From an uncultured Acidimicrobiales bacterium (GTDB lineage: Bacteria > Actinomycetota > Acidimicrobiia > Acidimicrobiales > SZUA-35): a stretch of 64,000 bases of DNA. Shown piece after piece: positions 1 to 7,303 of this stretch. Positions within the stretch are counted from its first letter, which is position 1. The number at the start of each line of letters is the position of its first letter. Made by a program: the position numbers and the translations under genes. The stretch lies in contig CALAJV010000015.1 in NCBI GenBank assembly GCA_937922805.1, positions 162,382-226,381 on the forward strand, read 5' to 3'. Under the pieces are notes generated by a model that was not told the origin of the DNA, did no database searches, and saw only the letters and a program-made list of their open reading frames with translations.

Positions 1-654
1 GACGTGTTGTTGGGCGAGGCCGATCCCGGGGGTCGTATGAATACCACCGTTCCAGCCGAGTTGGAGCAATCGCCGTCCTATCTCAACTACCCGGGAGAGA
101 ACAGCGTCGTTCGTTACGGCGAAGGGGTATTCCTAGGGCACCGATGGTTCGACGCCCGACGAATTCCACCCGCTGTTCCCTTCGGGTTCGGGCTATCCTA
201 CGCCACGTTTGAATGGAGCGCTCCCCGAGTATCGGGGGCGTCGACAACGTCTGTTGACGAGGCAGTAGTCGTTGAAGTTGATGTCACCAACACCAGCACT
301 CGGCCTGGTTCCGACGTGGTCCAACTCTATGTCGAGCCAAGCAAGGCATTGGTTCAACGACCGGTTCGGGAACTAAAGGGGTTCGGTAAAGTTCACCTTG
401 ATCCCGGTGAAACGAAATCTGTTCGGATCGTGCTTCGTCGCCGAGCGTTCGCATATTACGACCCCGGCGATCAGTTTTTCGACAATGCGCCTCCGGCCGG
501 TCCGGTTCCAGCTGCAGGCCAAGCTCGTCACAGCACACCCGGGTGGTACATCGAACCCAGCACGTATCGGCTCGTAGTAGCTCGATCATCAGCCGACCAT
601 GTTTGCCACGTCGACTGGGAGCTCACGGGCGAAGAGTTCCGGTTCGACCCCTAG
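1..654 (+). CDS. GH3-family beta-glucosidase, C-terminal fragment
   Basis: The reading frame is already open at base 1, so this is the 3' end of a gene that starts outside the window. The visible 217 residues match the end of glycoside hydrolase family 3 proteins. The first residues (DVLLGEADPGGR) fit the end of the second GH3 domain, followed by the YGEGVFLGHRWFD and PFGFGLSYATFEW motifs. After these comes a fibronectin type III-like domain with VTNTSTRPGSDVVQLYVEP and the KGFGKVHLDPGET strand pair that closes GH3 enzymes. Family members hydrolyse beta-linked glucosides or xylosides. The nucleophile domain is missing here, so substrate and location cannot be judged. The gene ends in TAG and is followed by the small minus-strand genes, transcribed towards it. 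Confidence 0.9.
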   Translation, partial: DVLLGEADPGGRMNTTVPAELEQSPSYLNYPGENSVVRYGEGVFLGHRWFDARRIPPAVPFGFGLSYATFEWSAPRVSGASTTSVDEAVVVEVDVTNTSTRPGSDVVQLYVEPSKALVQRPVRELKGFGKVHLDPGETKSVRIVLRRRAFAYYDPGDQFFDNAPPAGPVPAAGQARHSTPGWYIEPSTYRLVVARSSADHVCHVDWELTGEEFRFDP

Positions 655-686
655 AGCAGGGATCGAACCGAACTAGTTCTCGTTGG

Positions 687-773
687 TTAGATACCGGTCA
701 ATGGAGCGGCCGTGGCCACAAACGTGCCAATCGCACCAGCTACTACCGCTAAACGAAATGAAACCTTTTTCAT
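687..773 (-). CDS. 28-residue signal-peptide-like protein, copy 1
   Basis: This short gene starts at ATG 773 and ends at TAA 687. It is preceded by a strong Shine-Dalgarno (GGGGGATGAC directly before the ATG). The product begins MKKVSFRLAVV, continues as one hydrophobic helix and ends ATAAPLTGI. That is the layout of a Sec signal peptide with an AxA-type cleavage site and almost nothing after it. A near-identical copy lies 99 bp upstream on the same strand. Two third-position changes between the copies are silent, as expected if the protein sequence is maintained. Function is unknown. It could be a small membrane peptide, a signal-like peptide or a leader. It is transcribed away from lspA. 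Confidence 0.55.
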   Translation of the reverse strand: MKKVSFRLAVVAGAIGTFVATAAPLTGI

Positions 774-785
774 GTCATCCCCCAA

Positions 786-872
786 TCAAACAGCGCTAAG
801 TGGAGCGGCTGTGGCCACAAACGTGCCAATCGCACCGACTACTACTGCTAAACGAAATGAAACCTTTTTCAT
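786..872 (-). CDS. 28-residue signal-peptide-like protein, copy 2
   Basis: This is the second copy of the tandem pair, from ATG 872 to TGA 786. It has its own Shine-Dalgarno (GGGAG, 6 nt before the ATG). The product again begins MKKVSFRLAVV and carries the same hydrophobic core and ATAAPL ending, but finishes SAV instead of TGI and has one Ala-to-Val change in the core. The two genes probably arose by tandem duplication of a 99-bp unit including the ribosome binding site, and would be co-transcribed. I recognise no family. The case for coding rests on duplicated start signals, silent codon changes and the signal-peptide character. Confidence 0.55.
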   Translation of the reverse strand: MKKVSFRLAVVVGAIGTFVATAAPLSAV

Positions 873-984
873 GTAAATCTCCCGTGGATGGTGGTCGAAG
901 TTCTAGATGAGTACTTCGATCTGCGTGTCATACCAATACGGCACGAGATCGCTCGATCCGTAGGAATTGGGGAGCTTCACCTGA

Positions 985-1539
985 ATGGGTATAGGCAGAA
1001 AGGCCCTCATCGCATTCATAGCCATAATTGCGGTTGATCTCGGCTCTAAGGCCGCGGCTGTAGCGATCGCTGGTGGCGCAGACGTCGGCATGATTACGCC
1101 GCGCTCGAATCCCGAGTTTGCTCTAGGCATCGTTCCCCTTGATGCTCATTGGGCCGTAATCGCCGCTTTGGTGAGTAGTTCGGCGCTGGTCGGATTACAC
1201 ACACTGCTGCTCGTTCGTAGCGGCCGATTGTCACCGGTCAACGGCGTGATGCTTCCGGCCGGGGCGCTAGCCAATGGCGTCGATCGCCTAGCAACCGGAG
1301 CAGTGCATGACTTTATCGACCTCGCCGTGGTCATCGCCAATATCGCCGACTTCGCCATAGTTTGGGGCATCATCGCTTACATGGTTGCCGCTTGGCGGTC
1401 GGCGGGCCAGGACAACTCGAAATGGCTCAACTCTGATTCCAGGTCAACGATCAAGCCTCGTTCTGAACCGGATCTAAGCTCAGAGCTACGAGCTCCCAAA
1501 TCACCGTTACTTTCTGGCAGGGACTCTAAGCAGGTTTAA
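985..1539 (+). CDS. lspA: Lipoprotein signal peptidase (LspA-like)
   Basis: The 184-residue product matches signal peptidase II, the membrane aspartic protease that removes signal peptides from prolipoproteins. Hydrophobic segments lie near residues 7-30, 55-80, 86-96 and 113-137. The family motifs are present in divergent form: D18 and SK near the N terminus, NPEFALGI (42-49), NGVDR (97-101) and NIADF (119-123). D100 and D122 are the expected catalytic pair. A hydrophilic tail of about 40 residues after the last helix is longer than usual. Lipoproteins elsewhere in the window (TauA, the amidase, the NodB deacetylase) would be substrates of this enzyme class. The start has GGGGAG about 10 nt upstream. 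The 3' end overlaps the convergent neighbour by 14 bp. Confidence 0.75.
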   Translation: MGIGRKALIAFIAIIAVDLGSKAAAVAIAGGADVGMITPRSNPEFALGIVPLDAHWAVIAALVSSSALVGLHTLLLVRSGRLSPVNGVMLPAGALANGVDRLATGAVHDFIDLAVVIANIADFAIVWGIIAYMVAAWRSAGQDNSKWLNSDSRSTIKPRSEPDLSSELRAPKSPLLSGRDSKQV

Positions 1540-2488
1540 GTGTGGCTGGCGGCGGCCACGTCCCAGCGACCTCACCATGTTCGATCAAGTAGCTGGCCAC
1601 CGACTCCAAGGCCAACAGCAACGTGTCAGCTCGCTCAGCACCAAGGGCGGTAATAGCCTTCGTGGCTAAGGCATCGGTGTGCCGCTCAACCGCTTTACGG
1701 GCCACAAGGCCAGCGTCGGTGTATGACCCATCGTTTGCTATATAGCCGCGTGCTTGTAGCCGCCCAACCGCTCCGTGCCACTCCTCGGCCGTCCAACCGC
1801 GAATTCCCGTGATCGTCGGCTGATTGCCGTGACCATTAGCGGCCATGAACACATGGCATTCGCAACCGTCGATGCCCGAAGCCGCTAGTACCAGGTTGTG
1901 GCCGTCGCCCCGATATTCCCGCAGCAGCGTGCACCCGTGCCAGACCGCAAGACCAACTGTGTCGGGCCAAGGGAGGTCGGCGTATGCCGCGTAAAGCGGA
2001 CGTCCTTCGGGCGCTAGCTCGGCCACCGATATCTTTACTAGTTCACTAGCGGTGTGAAGCGGTTCTTCAAGGCTTCCGTCGGCCGAGATCCGTTCGATCG
2101 CTTGTCCGATTAACTCCTGGCGCCGACTATGGGCCTGCTCCGGAGTCATGATCGACCACACACTGGGTACGGCCCGAGCGACAAATCGAGGAGCAAAATT
2201 GTAGAAAGAGGCCGTCACCACGCCAGGTCCGACTGGCCCCATTGGTGCTGGACGGTAGGCGAAGTACGTGTGCCACCAACCTCGAAACCCCTCGCTTGGC
2301 ATCGTACTAATTTCAGCACTGTAGTAGGTCAGACTATGAACAACTTCTGCCGCCTGGGCCAGCCGTCGAATTTGATTCTGCGTTTCTAAATCGAGTTCAG
2401 CTTCGCCGTCGCCCCCACCCGTCTCTCCGCCTTGGATCTGTGAGGCAACCTGCGACTCGGAAAACTTCGGAACTACTCCCATATCCAA
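1526..2488 (-). CDS. SCO6745-family protein (helix-turn-helix related)
   Basis: The 320-residue product resembles the actinobacterial SCO6745/SalK-like family. After a low-complexity start (about 35 residues) come the family features: AAEVVHSLTYYSAE, GFRGWWHTYFAYRPAPMGPV and VTASFYNFAPRFVARAVPSVW. A C-terminal half (TAEEWHGAVGRLQARGYI..DGSYTDAG) reads like a winged-helix segment. Biochemical function in this family is not established; some members sit in secondary-metabolite clusters. The exact start is uncertain because the first 35 residues are Gly/Glu-rich and may not be translated. The gene converges on lspA. Confidence 0.65.
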   Translation of the reverse strand: MDMGVVPKFSESQVASQIQGGETGGGDGEAELDLETQNQIRRLAQAAEVVHSLTYYSAEISTMPSEGFRGWWHTYFAYRPAPMGPVGPGVVTASFYNFAPRFVARAVPSVWSIMTPEQAHSRRQELIGQAIERISADGSLEEPLHTASELVKISVAELAPEGRPLYAAYADLPWPDTVGLAVWHGCTLLREYRGDGHNLVLAASGIDGCECHVFMAANGHGNQPTITGIRGWTAEEWHGAVGRLQARGYIANDGSYTDAGLVARKAVERHTDALATKAITALGAERADTLLLALESVASYLIEHGEVAGTWPPPATLKPA

Positions 2489-2614
2489 CTATGAACCTCG
2501 TCGGCCCCGAGCGCAAGCTAGTACCAAGATTCGAATTCTGCCCACCAGTCGAGCTGCAACGAATCTGCACAGCGCCTTCGGGAGATCTACCGTCATGGCC
2601 GATACGCTCCCTGC

Positions 2615-3247
2615 ATGAACGGACCACAAGACAATTTGGCCAACCGATCAGGCGGCCGACGCCGCTTGCCGGGTTTGTCGCATTTCGTGTTGTTTCACGG
2701 TCCGCCGATCGCGACAGCAATCGCTATCTGTTTGGCGGCGAGTTGGCCTGGCGTACATTTCGGTCTGATGGTTGCTGCCTTTTTCCTATTCGGCATCTCT
2801 GCAATCCTTTGGCTTATTCTGGCATTTCGAACGTTGAACCAACGAACAAAACATCGACTTTTTCATCTTGGGCTAGCACCGCTTCTCGCAGCGGCATCGT
2901 TGACAGTGCTCTTCTCCGGTTGGGCTACACAAGTCCGGTTCGTGGCTGACCGCCCGTCGTTCGACGCCAGTATCAAGAGTCTTGAACCAGTCGGAAACCT
3001 CAATGACCAGATCCCACTTGACGTACCAGAACGGATTGGAACTCAACCCGTTGCAAGAGCCGCGCAAGCTGGTGAAGCAGTGATTTTTCACAGTACCGAT
3101 GGTGGCCTAACTGGCCACGCTGGATATGCCTATCTCCCCGACGGGCCAGACCAACGAGTTATTGCCACGGTCGACAAACCAATCGAACCAACGGCCAGTT
3201 TCCAAAGCCTCGGCGGCGGCTGGTATGTGTTCAGAGCTAGCTGGTAG
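2615..3247 (+). CDS. Hypothetical membrane protein
   Basis: The 210-residue product has three predicted membrane segments: about residues 27-44 (VLFHGPPIATAIAICLAA), 48-70 and 85-103. A soluble C-terminal part of about 105 residues follows and ends GGGWYVFRASW. The Arg-rich N terminus (GGRRRL) suggests an inside-out orientation. No catalytic motif is visible and I do not recognise a family. It is oriented with the SDR gene that follows 49 bp later, but a shared role is not evident. Confidence 0.55.
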   Translation: MNGPQDNLANRSGGRRRLPGLSHFVLFHGPPIATAIAICLAASWPGVHFGLMVAAFFLFGISAILWLILAFRTLNQRTKHRLFHLGLAPLLAAASLTVLFSGWATQVRFVADRPSFDASIKSLEPVGNLNDQIPLDVPERIGTQPVARAAQAGEAVIFHSTDGGLTGHAGYAYLPDGPDQRVIATVDKPIEPTASFQSLGGGWYVFRASW

Positions 3248-3296
3248 CCCTAGTTACCAGCCGCTGGCTGTCGGTTCTATACTCACCAACTAACCC

Positions 3297-4118
3297 ATGT
3301 CAGCAACCGGGAGTGAACATACATTGAGCGCAACACCTTTGGTCACGGTCATAACCGGAGCGAGTCGAGGTATTGGCGCAGCCACCGCCCGACGTTTGGC
3401 CCAAGACCATAACGGGCGGAAGACTACTCAAACCAAAACCGACCTGAACCCGCTTGTCATAGTTCTCACCTACGCGTCAAATCAGCAAGCGGCCGAGGCA
3501 GTTGCGGCAGATGTTCGAACCTTTGGGGTTGACGCCCACATCGTTCAGGCGAACGTGGCCGATGCCGGCCAGGTTAAAGACGTATTCAGCGTCGCTGACA
3601 ATGTAGGCCAGTTGTCAGCGCTCGTGAACAATGCCGGGGTGGTAGGACTCATCAAACCGTTCGCCGACTACTCTGTCGAACGGATTGCCGAAACTGTGAA
3701 CGTGAACCTGACTGGTTCGCTGCTTTGTGCCCTCGAGGCTGTGAATCGAATGCAGACCGATCGAGGTGGTGCGGGTGGAGCAATCGTGAACGTATCTTCT
3801 CGGGCCGCATCATTTGGTTCGCCAAACGAGTTTGTCGACTACGCTGCCACCAAAGGTGGGATAGATAGCTTTACTATCGGTCTGGCTACCGAAGTCGCCG
3901 ACAAAGGGATACGGGTGAACGCGGTTCGGCCTGGCCTAATCGACACCGACATTCACGCTGCCGCCGGCGCACCCAACAGGGTGCAGGAACTAGCCGACCG
4001 GATCCCTATGAAACGAGGCGGGACTCCCGATGAGATTGCAGCCTCAATCGCCTGGTTATTGTCGGACGAGGCGTCCTACGTCACTGGGGCCTTACTCGAC
4101 GTTGGTGGCGGTCGATAG
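3297..4118 (+). CDS. SDR-family oxidoreductase (FabG-like)
   Basis: This is a 273-residue classical short-chain dehydrogenase/reductase. It has the TGASRGIG dinucleotide-binding motif near residue 20, NNAG, the catalytic Ser in IVNVSSRAA, YAATKGG (Tyr and Lys) and the RPGLIDTDIH segment, and ends with SYVTGALLDVGGGR. An insert of about 18 residues (NGRKTTQTKTDLNPLV) after the first helix is longer than in most FabG-type enzymes. Substrate is not predictable: 3-oxoacyl, sugar or steroid reductase are all possible. The ATG at 3297 has no clear ribosome binding site. An in-frame TTG at 3324 preceded by GGGAG is an alternative start. Confidence 0.8.
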   Translation: MSATGSEHTLSATPLVTVITGASRGIGAATARRLAQDHNGRKTTQTKTDLNPLVIVLTYASNQQAAEAVAADVRTFGVDAHIVQANVADAGQVKDVFSVADNVGQLSALVNNAGVVGLIKPFADYSVERIAETVNVNLTGSLLCALEAVNRMQTDRGGAGGAIVNVSSRAASFGSPNEFVDYAATKGGIDSFTIGLATEVADKGIRVNAVRPGLIDTDIHAAAGAPNRVQELADRIPMKRGGTPDEIAASIAWLLSDEASYVTGALLDVGGGR

Positions 4119-4125
4119 CATCACG

Positions 4126-4191
4126 CCGACTACCACAAACACGGCTGAGAACAAACCGCCGACTGCTCCCCGACTACCACAAACGTGGCTG
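4126..4191. repeat. Pair of 22-bp direct repeats
   Basis: Two 22-bp copies beginning CCGACTACCACAAAC lie at 4126-4147 and 4170-4191, differing at two adjacent bases. The spacing of 44 bp is not a multiple of three. They sit in the gap between the SDR gene and glbO. Confidence 0.6.
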
Positions 4192-4196
4192 GGCCT

Positions 4197-4215
4197 TCTG
4201 CCGCCCGACGGCAGA
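4197..4215 (+). terminator. Hairpin between SDR gene and glbO
   Basis: TCTGCCG-CCCGA-CGGCAGA forms a perfect 7-bp stem with a 5-nt loop, 79 bp after the SDR stop. There is no run of T afterwards, so intrinsic termination is possible but unproven. Confidence 0.35.
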
Positions 4216-4285
4216 GAGTAAGATCAGCACAACCGGCGTAGACGACAGCGCCTGGATCGCTGTGGCTGCCGGTTAGAGTTACATC

Positions 4286-4690
4286 GTGAGTGAACAGGGA
4301 CAGTCAATGGCCAATCAACAGCCCACCGTTTTTGAAGCGGTTGGCGGATGGCCATGGTTCGTGTCGTTAATCGATGAGTTCTACGATCGGGTCGACACCG
4401 ATTCGGTTTTACGACCGCTCTATCCGGAGGATTTAACCGACTCCCGACAACACATGGTCGGGTTCTTAGGACAGTACTGGGGTGGGCCCGACACATACTC
4501 CCAGCAACGAGGCCACCCACGACTCCGAATGCGTCACGCCCCGTTCGCCATTGGCTCGGCTGAGCGAGATGCGTGGTTGGGTCACATGGTCGCAGCGGTC
4601 GAGATAAGCAACGCTGATGTGGAGATTAAGCAGCGAATGATCGATTACTTCGAGATGGCGTCAACCCATATGATCAATACACCGCAGTAA
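4286..4690 (+). CDS. glbO: Group II truncated haemoglobin (trHbO)
   Basis: The 134-residue product matches group II truncated haemoglobins: FEAVGG near residue 16, DSVLRPLYPEDL, QYWGGPDTYSQQRGHPRLRMRHAPF and ERDAWLGHM. H84 in RMRHAPF is the expected proximal haem ligand, and the YWGG and HPRLR stretches are the group II signature. Proteins of this kind bind oxygen and nitric oxide and are common in actinobacteria, where roles in oxygen handling and NO detoxification are proposed. GTG 4286 is taken as the start; an in-frame ATG at 4307 preceded by AGGGA is equally plausible and would remove seven residues. Confidence 0.92.
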   Translation: MSEQGQSMANQQPTVFEAVGGWPWFVSLIDEFYDRVDTDSVLRPLYPEDLTDSRQHMVGFLGQYWGGPDTYSQQRGHPRLRMRHAPFAIGSAERDAWLGHMVAAVEISNADVEIKQRMIDYFEMASTHMINTPQ

Positions 4691-4710
4691 CGTCTAGCGT
4701 TCCGTCACCG

Positions 4711-5616
4711 CTAGATTTGCACGGTGCCTTGCACACAATCAACTACATGTCCCCCAACCCAGACTGCGCCGTCTGAGTCTTGCGAAATCAAAACCAGGCC
4801 GTCTCGTCCGAGCTCCGTGCCCTGCGACGCCGTGTAGGGGGCGCTAATTCGTCCCGTCGTAAGCAACCATTGGGCGGCCGAGGCATTAAGACTTCCAGTA
4901 ACTGGATCTTCAACGGTGGCGCCATCTTTGGGAAAGAAGCTGCGAAGAACTAGACCGGCACCGGGGACGGGCCCTGGGTCATCAGGGGTTGTTAACCCGA
5001 GTAGGCCAATATCGTAGGTAACGGTCTTAGGACTGACCGACAATACTGATGACGGTCCATCGAGTAACAGTCCGACCCAACCAGGGCCGTTGTCGATCCA
5101 CGCTGCGTCGATCACGGCGCCAGCCGTAATATCCAGCTGAGACACAATCTCGGCGAGGACATCAGGCTCGACTGGCCCGGAACGAATCATCGGCGGAGCT
5201 TTGAATACCAGCTCCCGAGTGCCGCTACTACCACGAACTTCGATTTCGACTAGACCAGCCTCACACTGTTGAACGACCACTCGGGGGCCGTCGGTTTGGG
5301 GCCGATCCGACTGATCAACATTATCGAGCCAAACGTGGCATGTTCCCAACGTCGGGTGTCCGGCAAATGGAAGCTCGCCCATGGGTGTGAAGATTCGTAC
5401 CAGATAATCAGCTCCAGGCTCAGTTGCCGGCAACAAGAAGGTTGTTTCCGACAAATTTGTCCAGTTGGCGAACTGCTGCATCTGCTCGGTCGACGGGCCA
5501 ACCTGGCCCGTTGCTGGGTTCGGTTGCTCCTCGACAATGACAACGGCGAGTGGGTTGCCTTCGAAACGATCTCGGGCGAAAACATCAACTTGGCAGAATC
5601 GGTGCTCCATGGACAC
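4711..5616 (-). CDS. PhzF-family isomerase/epimerase
   Basis: The 301-residue product belongs to the PhzF family with the diaminopimelate-epimerase fold. It begins FCQVDVFARDRFEGNPLAVV, carries the active-site NLSETTF (E57), FAGHPTLGTCHVW and a C-terminal EDPVTGSLNASAAQWL that mirrors the first half of the fold. PhzF itself isomerises an intermediate in phenazine synthesis. No phenazine genes are nearby, so the substrate is unknown. The start is GTG 5616 or ATG 5610. Its start lies 24 bp downstream of the stop codon of the dioxygenase gene, so the two may be co-transcribed. Confidence 0.85.
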   Translation of the reverse strand: MSMEHRFCQVDVFARDRFEGNPLAVVIVEEQPNPATGQVGPSTEQMQQFANWTNLSETTFLLPATEPGADYLVRIFTPMGELPFAGHPTLGTCHVWLDNVDQSDRPQTDGPRVVVQQCEAGLVEIEVRGSSGTRELVFKAPPMIRSGPVEPDVLAEIVSQLDITAGAVIDAAWIDNGPGWVGLLLDGPSSVLSVSPKTVTYDIGLLGLTTPDDPGPVPGAGLVLRSFFPKDGATVEDPVTGSLNASAAQWLLTTGRISAPYTASQGTELGRDGLVLISQDSDGAVWVGGHVVDCVQGTVQI

Positions 5617-5640
5617 AAGCTACGGTAATAATCGCTCGGC

Positions 5641-6777
5641 TCAACACCCGTTGGGGTCAATGGGCAGACACAAATCGGCTCCTGGAGTTCGGATTCCGCC
5701 TCGGGCGCCGATTTCGATTGTTCCGTATCGTTGTTTGAAACACGCTGGCAGCGGGCGATCACCCGGCAGCGACATCCACGTTCGCAACAGGTGCCGACGT
5801 TGGGCCGGGTTTTCGTGATCAACGAATTCAGTTCGATCATGGAGCAGCGAGTGGTTGTGAACGAATTGCATATCGCCGCGCTCGAAATCCATAGCGAAAT
5901 GCATGTCCGGCTCATTCATGATTTCATCAAACAAATCGAGCGCTTCGACCGTCGTTTTACTTGTCGGTGGCGCCTCCGGAAACCGTTGAGCTGAGTCGAT
6001 GTATTGCCGCTGATAGAGAACCGTTAGATGCTGTTCAAACCAAGAAAGCACCGGAATTTCGAACCAGGGCCGCTCCCCTTCTGGCACCTCTCCCCGACGA
6101 TCAGTCGCTATCGGGGAAAATAAGGGGGCCGCTAGCTCGGGCCGTCGCCGCTTGAACTCCTCGTAAACGGCTTCGACGCTCACCAACATCGACCTTCCCC
6201 CCTCCAACGCGGTGTTGATGCACATCAAACCAACCGCGTCGGTTGAGTCAGTGTGAAACGTCTGTCGCCTATTGGTTTGGTAAATTCGATTCTTCGGATC
6301 TCGTATATCTGCGCCGACATCACGAACGTGCCCAAGCAAGTGCCCTTGGGCGTTCTGAGACCGAAGCGACCCTACGAGGGCGCTGAAAAGTGCGAACGAC
6401 TTCGCTGCGTGTCGATACCCAACTTCATTAGTCGGGAAACCCGTTGCCACGACGAAACCCAAACCGGTGATCAACGCTGTTCGCACGTGCGCAACCATCT
6501 GTGCGAGTTCAACGTAGTGATCACTGACGTGGCTCGACCCCGAGCCCGAACGGAGGGACGACAAGGTCATACCGGACGCTAGAGCATCAGGATCTTGGAA
6601 GTCCACGATCGAGCAAAGTTGAAGGAGCGATTCTACTGCATCCGGAGGCCACGAGATCTGCCACCCTCGGCCGCTGTCATCAAGGTCGCTACCTTTCCAG
6701 CAAGCAGCAGACATCTGAGAGTCGTCACTCGGCCTACCAGGAACACCGTTACCTATATCTTCGATGCCTCGACTCAC
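5641..6777 (-). CDS. TauD/TfdA-family Fe(II)/2-oxoglutarate dioxygenase
   Basis: The 378-residue product has the metal-binding facial triad of the TauD/TfdA superfamily: FHTDSTD with H175 and D177, and the distal histidine in NHSLLHDRTEF (H313). RRHLLRTW follows, with the Arg that normally binds 2-oxoglutarate. It ends RYGTIEIGARGGIRTPG, in line with a subgroup whose C terminus runs RYG..E.G.RGGI. The substrate cannot be predicted. It is not next to the taurine genes 35 kb away and differs from TauD in spacing, so I do not call it taurine dioxygenase. The GTG start has no clear ribosome binding site, and ATG 6714 is an alternative. It is divergent from the next gene. Confidence 0.78.
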   Translation of the reverse strand: MSRGIEDIGNGVPGRPSDDSQMSAACWKGSDLDDSGRGWQISWPPDAVESLLQLCSIVDFQDPDALASGMTLSSLRSGSGSSHVSDHYVELAQMVAHVRTALITGLGFVVATGFPTNEVGYRHAAKSFALFSALVGSLRSQNAQGHLLGHVRDVGADIRDPKNRIYQTNRRQTFHTDSTDAVGLMCINTALEGGRSMLVSVEAVYEEFKRRRPELAAPLFSPIATDRRGEVPEGERPWFEIPVLSWFEQHLTVLYQRQYIDSAQRFPEAPPTSKTTVEALDLFDEIMNEPDMHFAMDFERGDMQFVHNHSLLHDRTEFVDHENPAQRRHLLRTWMSLPGDRPLPACFKQRYGTIEIGARGGIRTPGADLCLPIDPNGC

Positions 6778-6827
6778 CGTTTGTTGCTCCTACTCTCAGA
6801 CCAGCTAGCTTTACCTAGACTAGGAGC

Positions 6828-7280
6828 GTGGAACTCTCCTTGTTCGAGCAAGTGTCAGACCTTGTCCGTGCTATGGCGCCGGATGAGTTCGGCGAGTTGC
6901 GGATCCGACCTAATCGGCGAGGTCTCAAGCTGTGGTTCGGACCAGAAAAACCACCGAGAGAGCACTACGAAGCCCAGCTCCTACCTCGCCGCTATGTCGA
7001 TGGTGAGCAGGGTCACGCTATCGAGATTGGGTTTCACGCTGAAAATCCTGAGCCAGCGAAAAACCAGGCCACAATCGATCATCTTCAAACTACTGAAAAG
7101 AAGTGGCGTGAGCTGATCGGGCCGGAGGCCGAAGTCGGCGTCTTTTACGGTGCCGACGACTGGCGCCGCATCTCAGAAGCTTGGCTCGACGAAGATCTGG
7201 ACGAGCCAGAATTACCGTTTGAGATCGCAAGCCGAGTTATCGACTACGTCTCCGCCATCGAACCGGCCCGAGCCCGATAA
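6828..7280 (+). CDS. Hypothetical protein
   Basis: The 150-residue soluble acidic product begins MELSLFEQVSDLVRAMAP and contains LRIRPNRRGLKLWFGPEK, a predicted mixed alpha/beta layout, and FYGADDWRRISEAWLDED near the C terminus. There is no signal peptide, membrane segment or known motif. The GTG start follows TAGGAGC too closely for a normal ribosome binding site. A TAGACT -10-like hexamer lies 6 bp before the GTG, so a leaderless transcript is possible. It is divergent from the dioxygenase gene and convergent with the decarboxylase gene. Confidence 0.6.
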   Translation: MELSLFEQVSDLVRAMAPDEFGELRIRPNRRGLKLWFGPEKPPREHYEAQLLPRRYVDGEQGHAIEIGFHAENPEPAKNQATIDHLQTTEKKWRELIGPEAEVGVFYGADDWRRISEAWLDEDLDEPELPFEIASRVIDYVSAIEPARAR

Positions 7281-7303
7281 GCCCACGTCGGTTCTCGAAC
7301 GCG

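Noticed and set aside
5680..5705. tRNA T-arm-like sequence read as GVRIPP or GGIRTPG at the end of the dioxygenase gene
   Set aside because: Such strings often come from tRNA genes, but no acceptor stem, D-arm or anticodon arm can be paired around it, and the RYG..E.G.RGGI ending is expected for this dioxygenase subgroup.
5641..6777. Calling the Fe(II)/2-oxoglutarate dioxygenase TauD and joining it to the taurine block
   Set aside because: Only the metal and 2-oxoglutarate motifs are shared; it is 35 kb from the taurine genes, and the window already has the Tpa/Xsc route.
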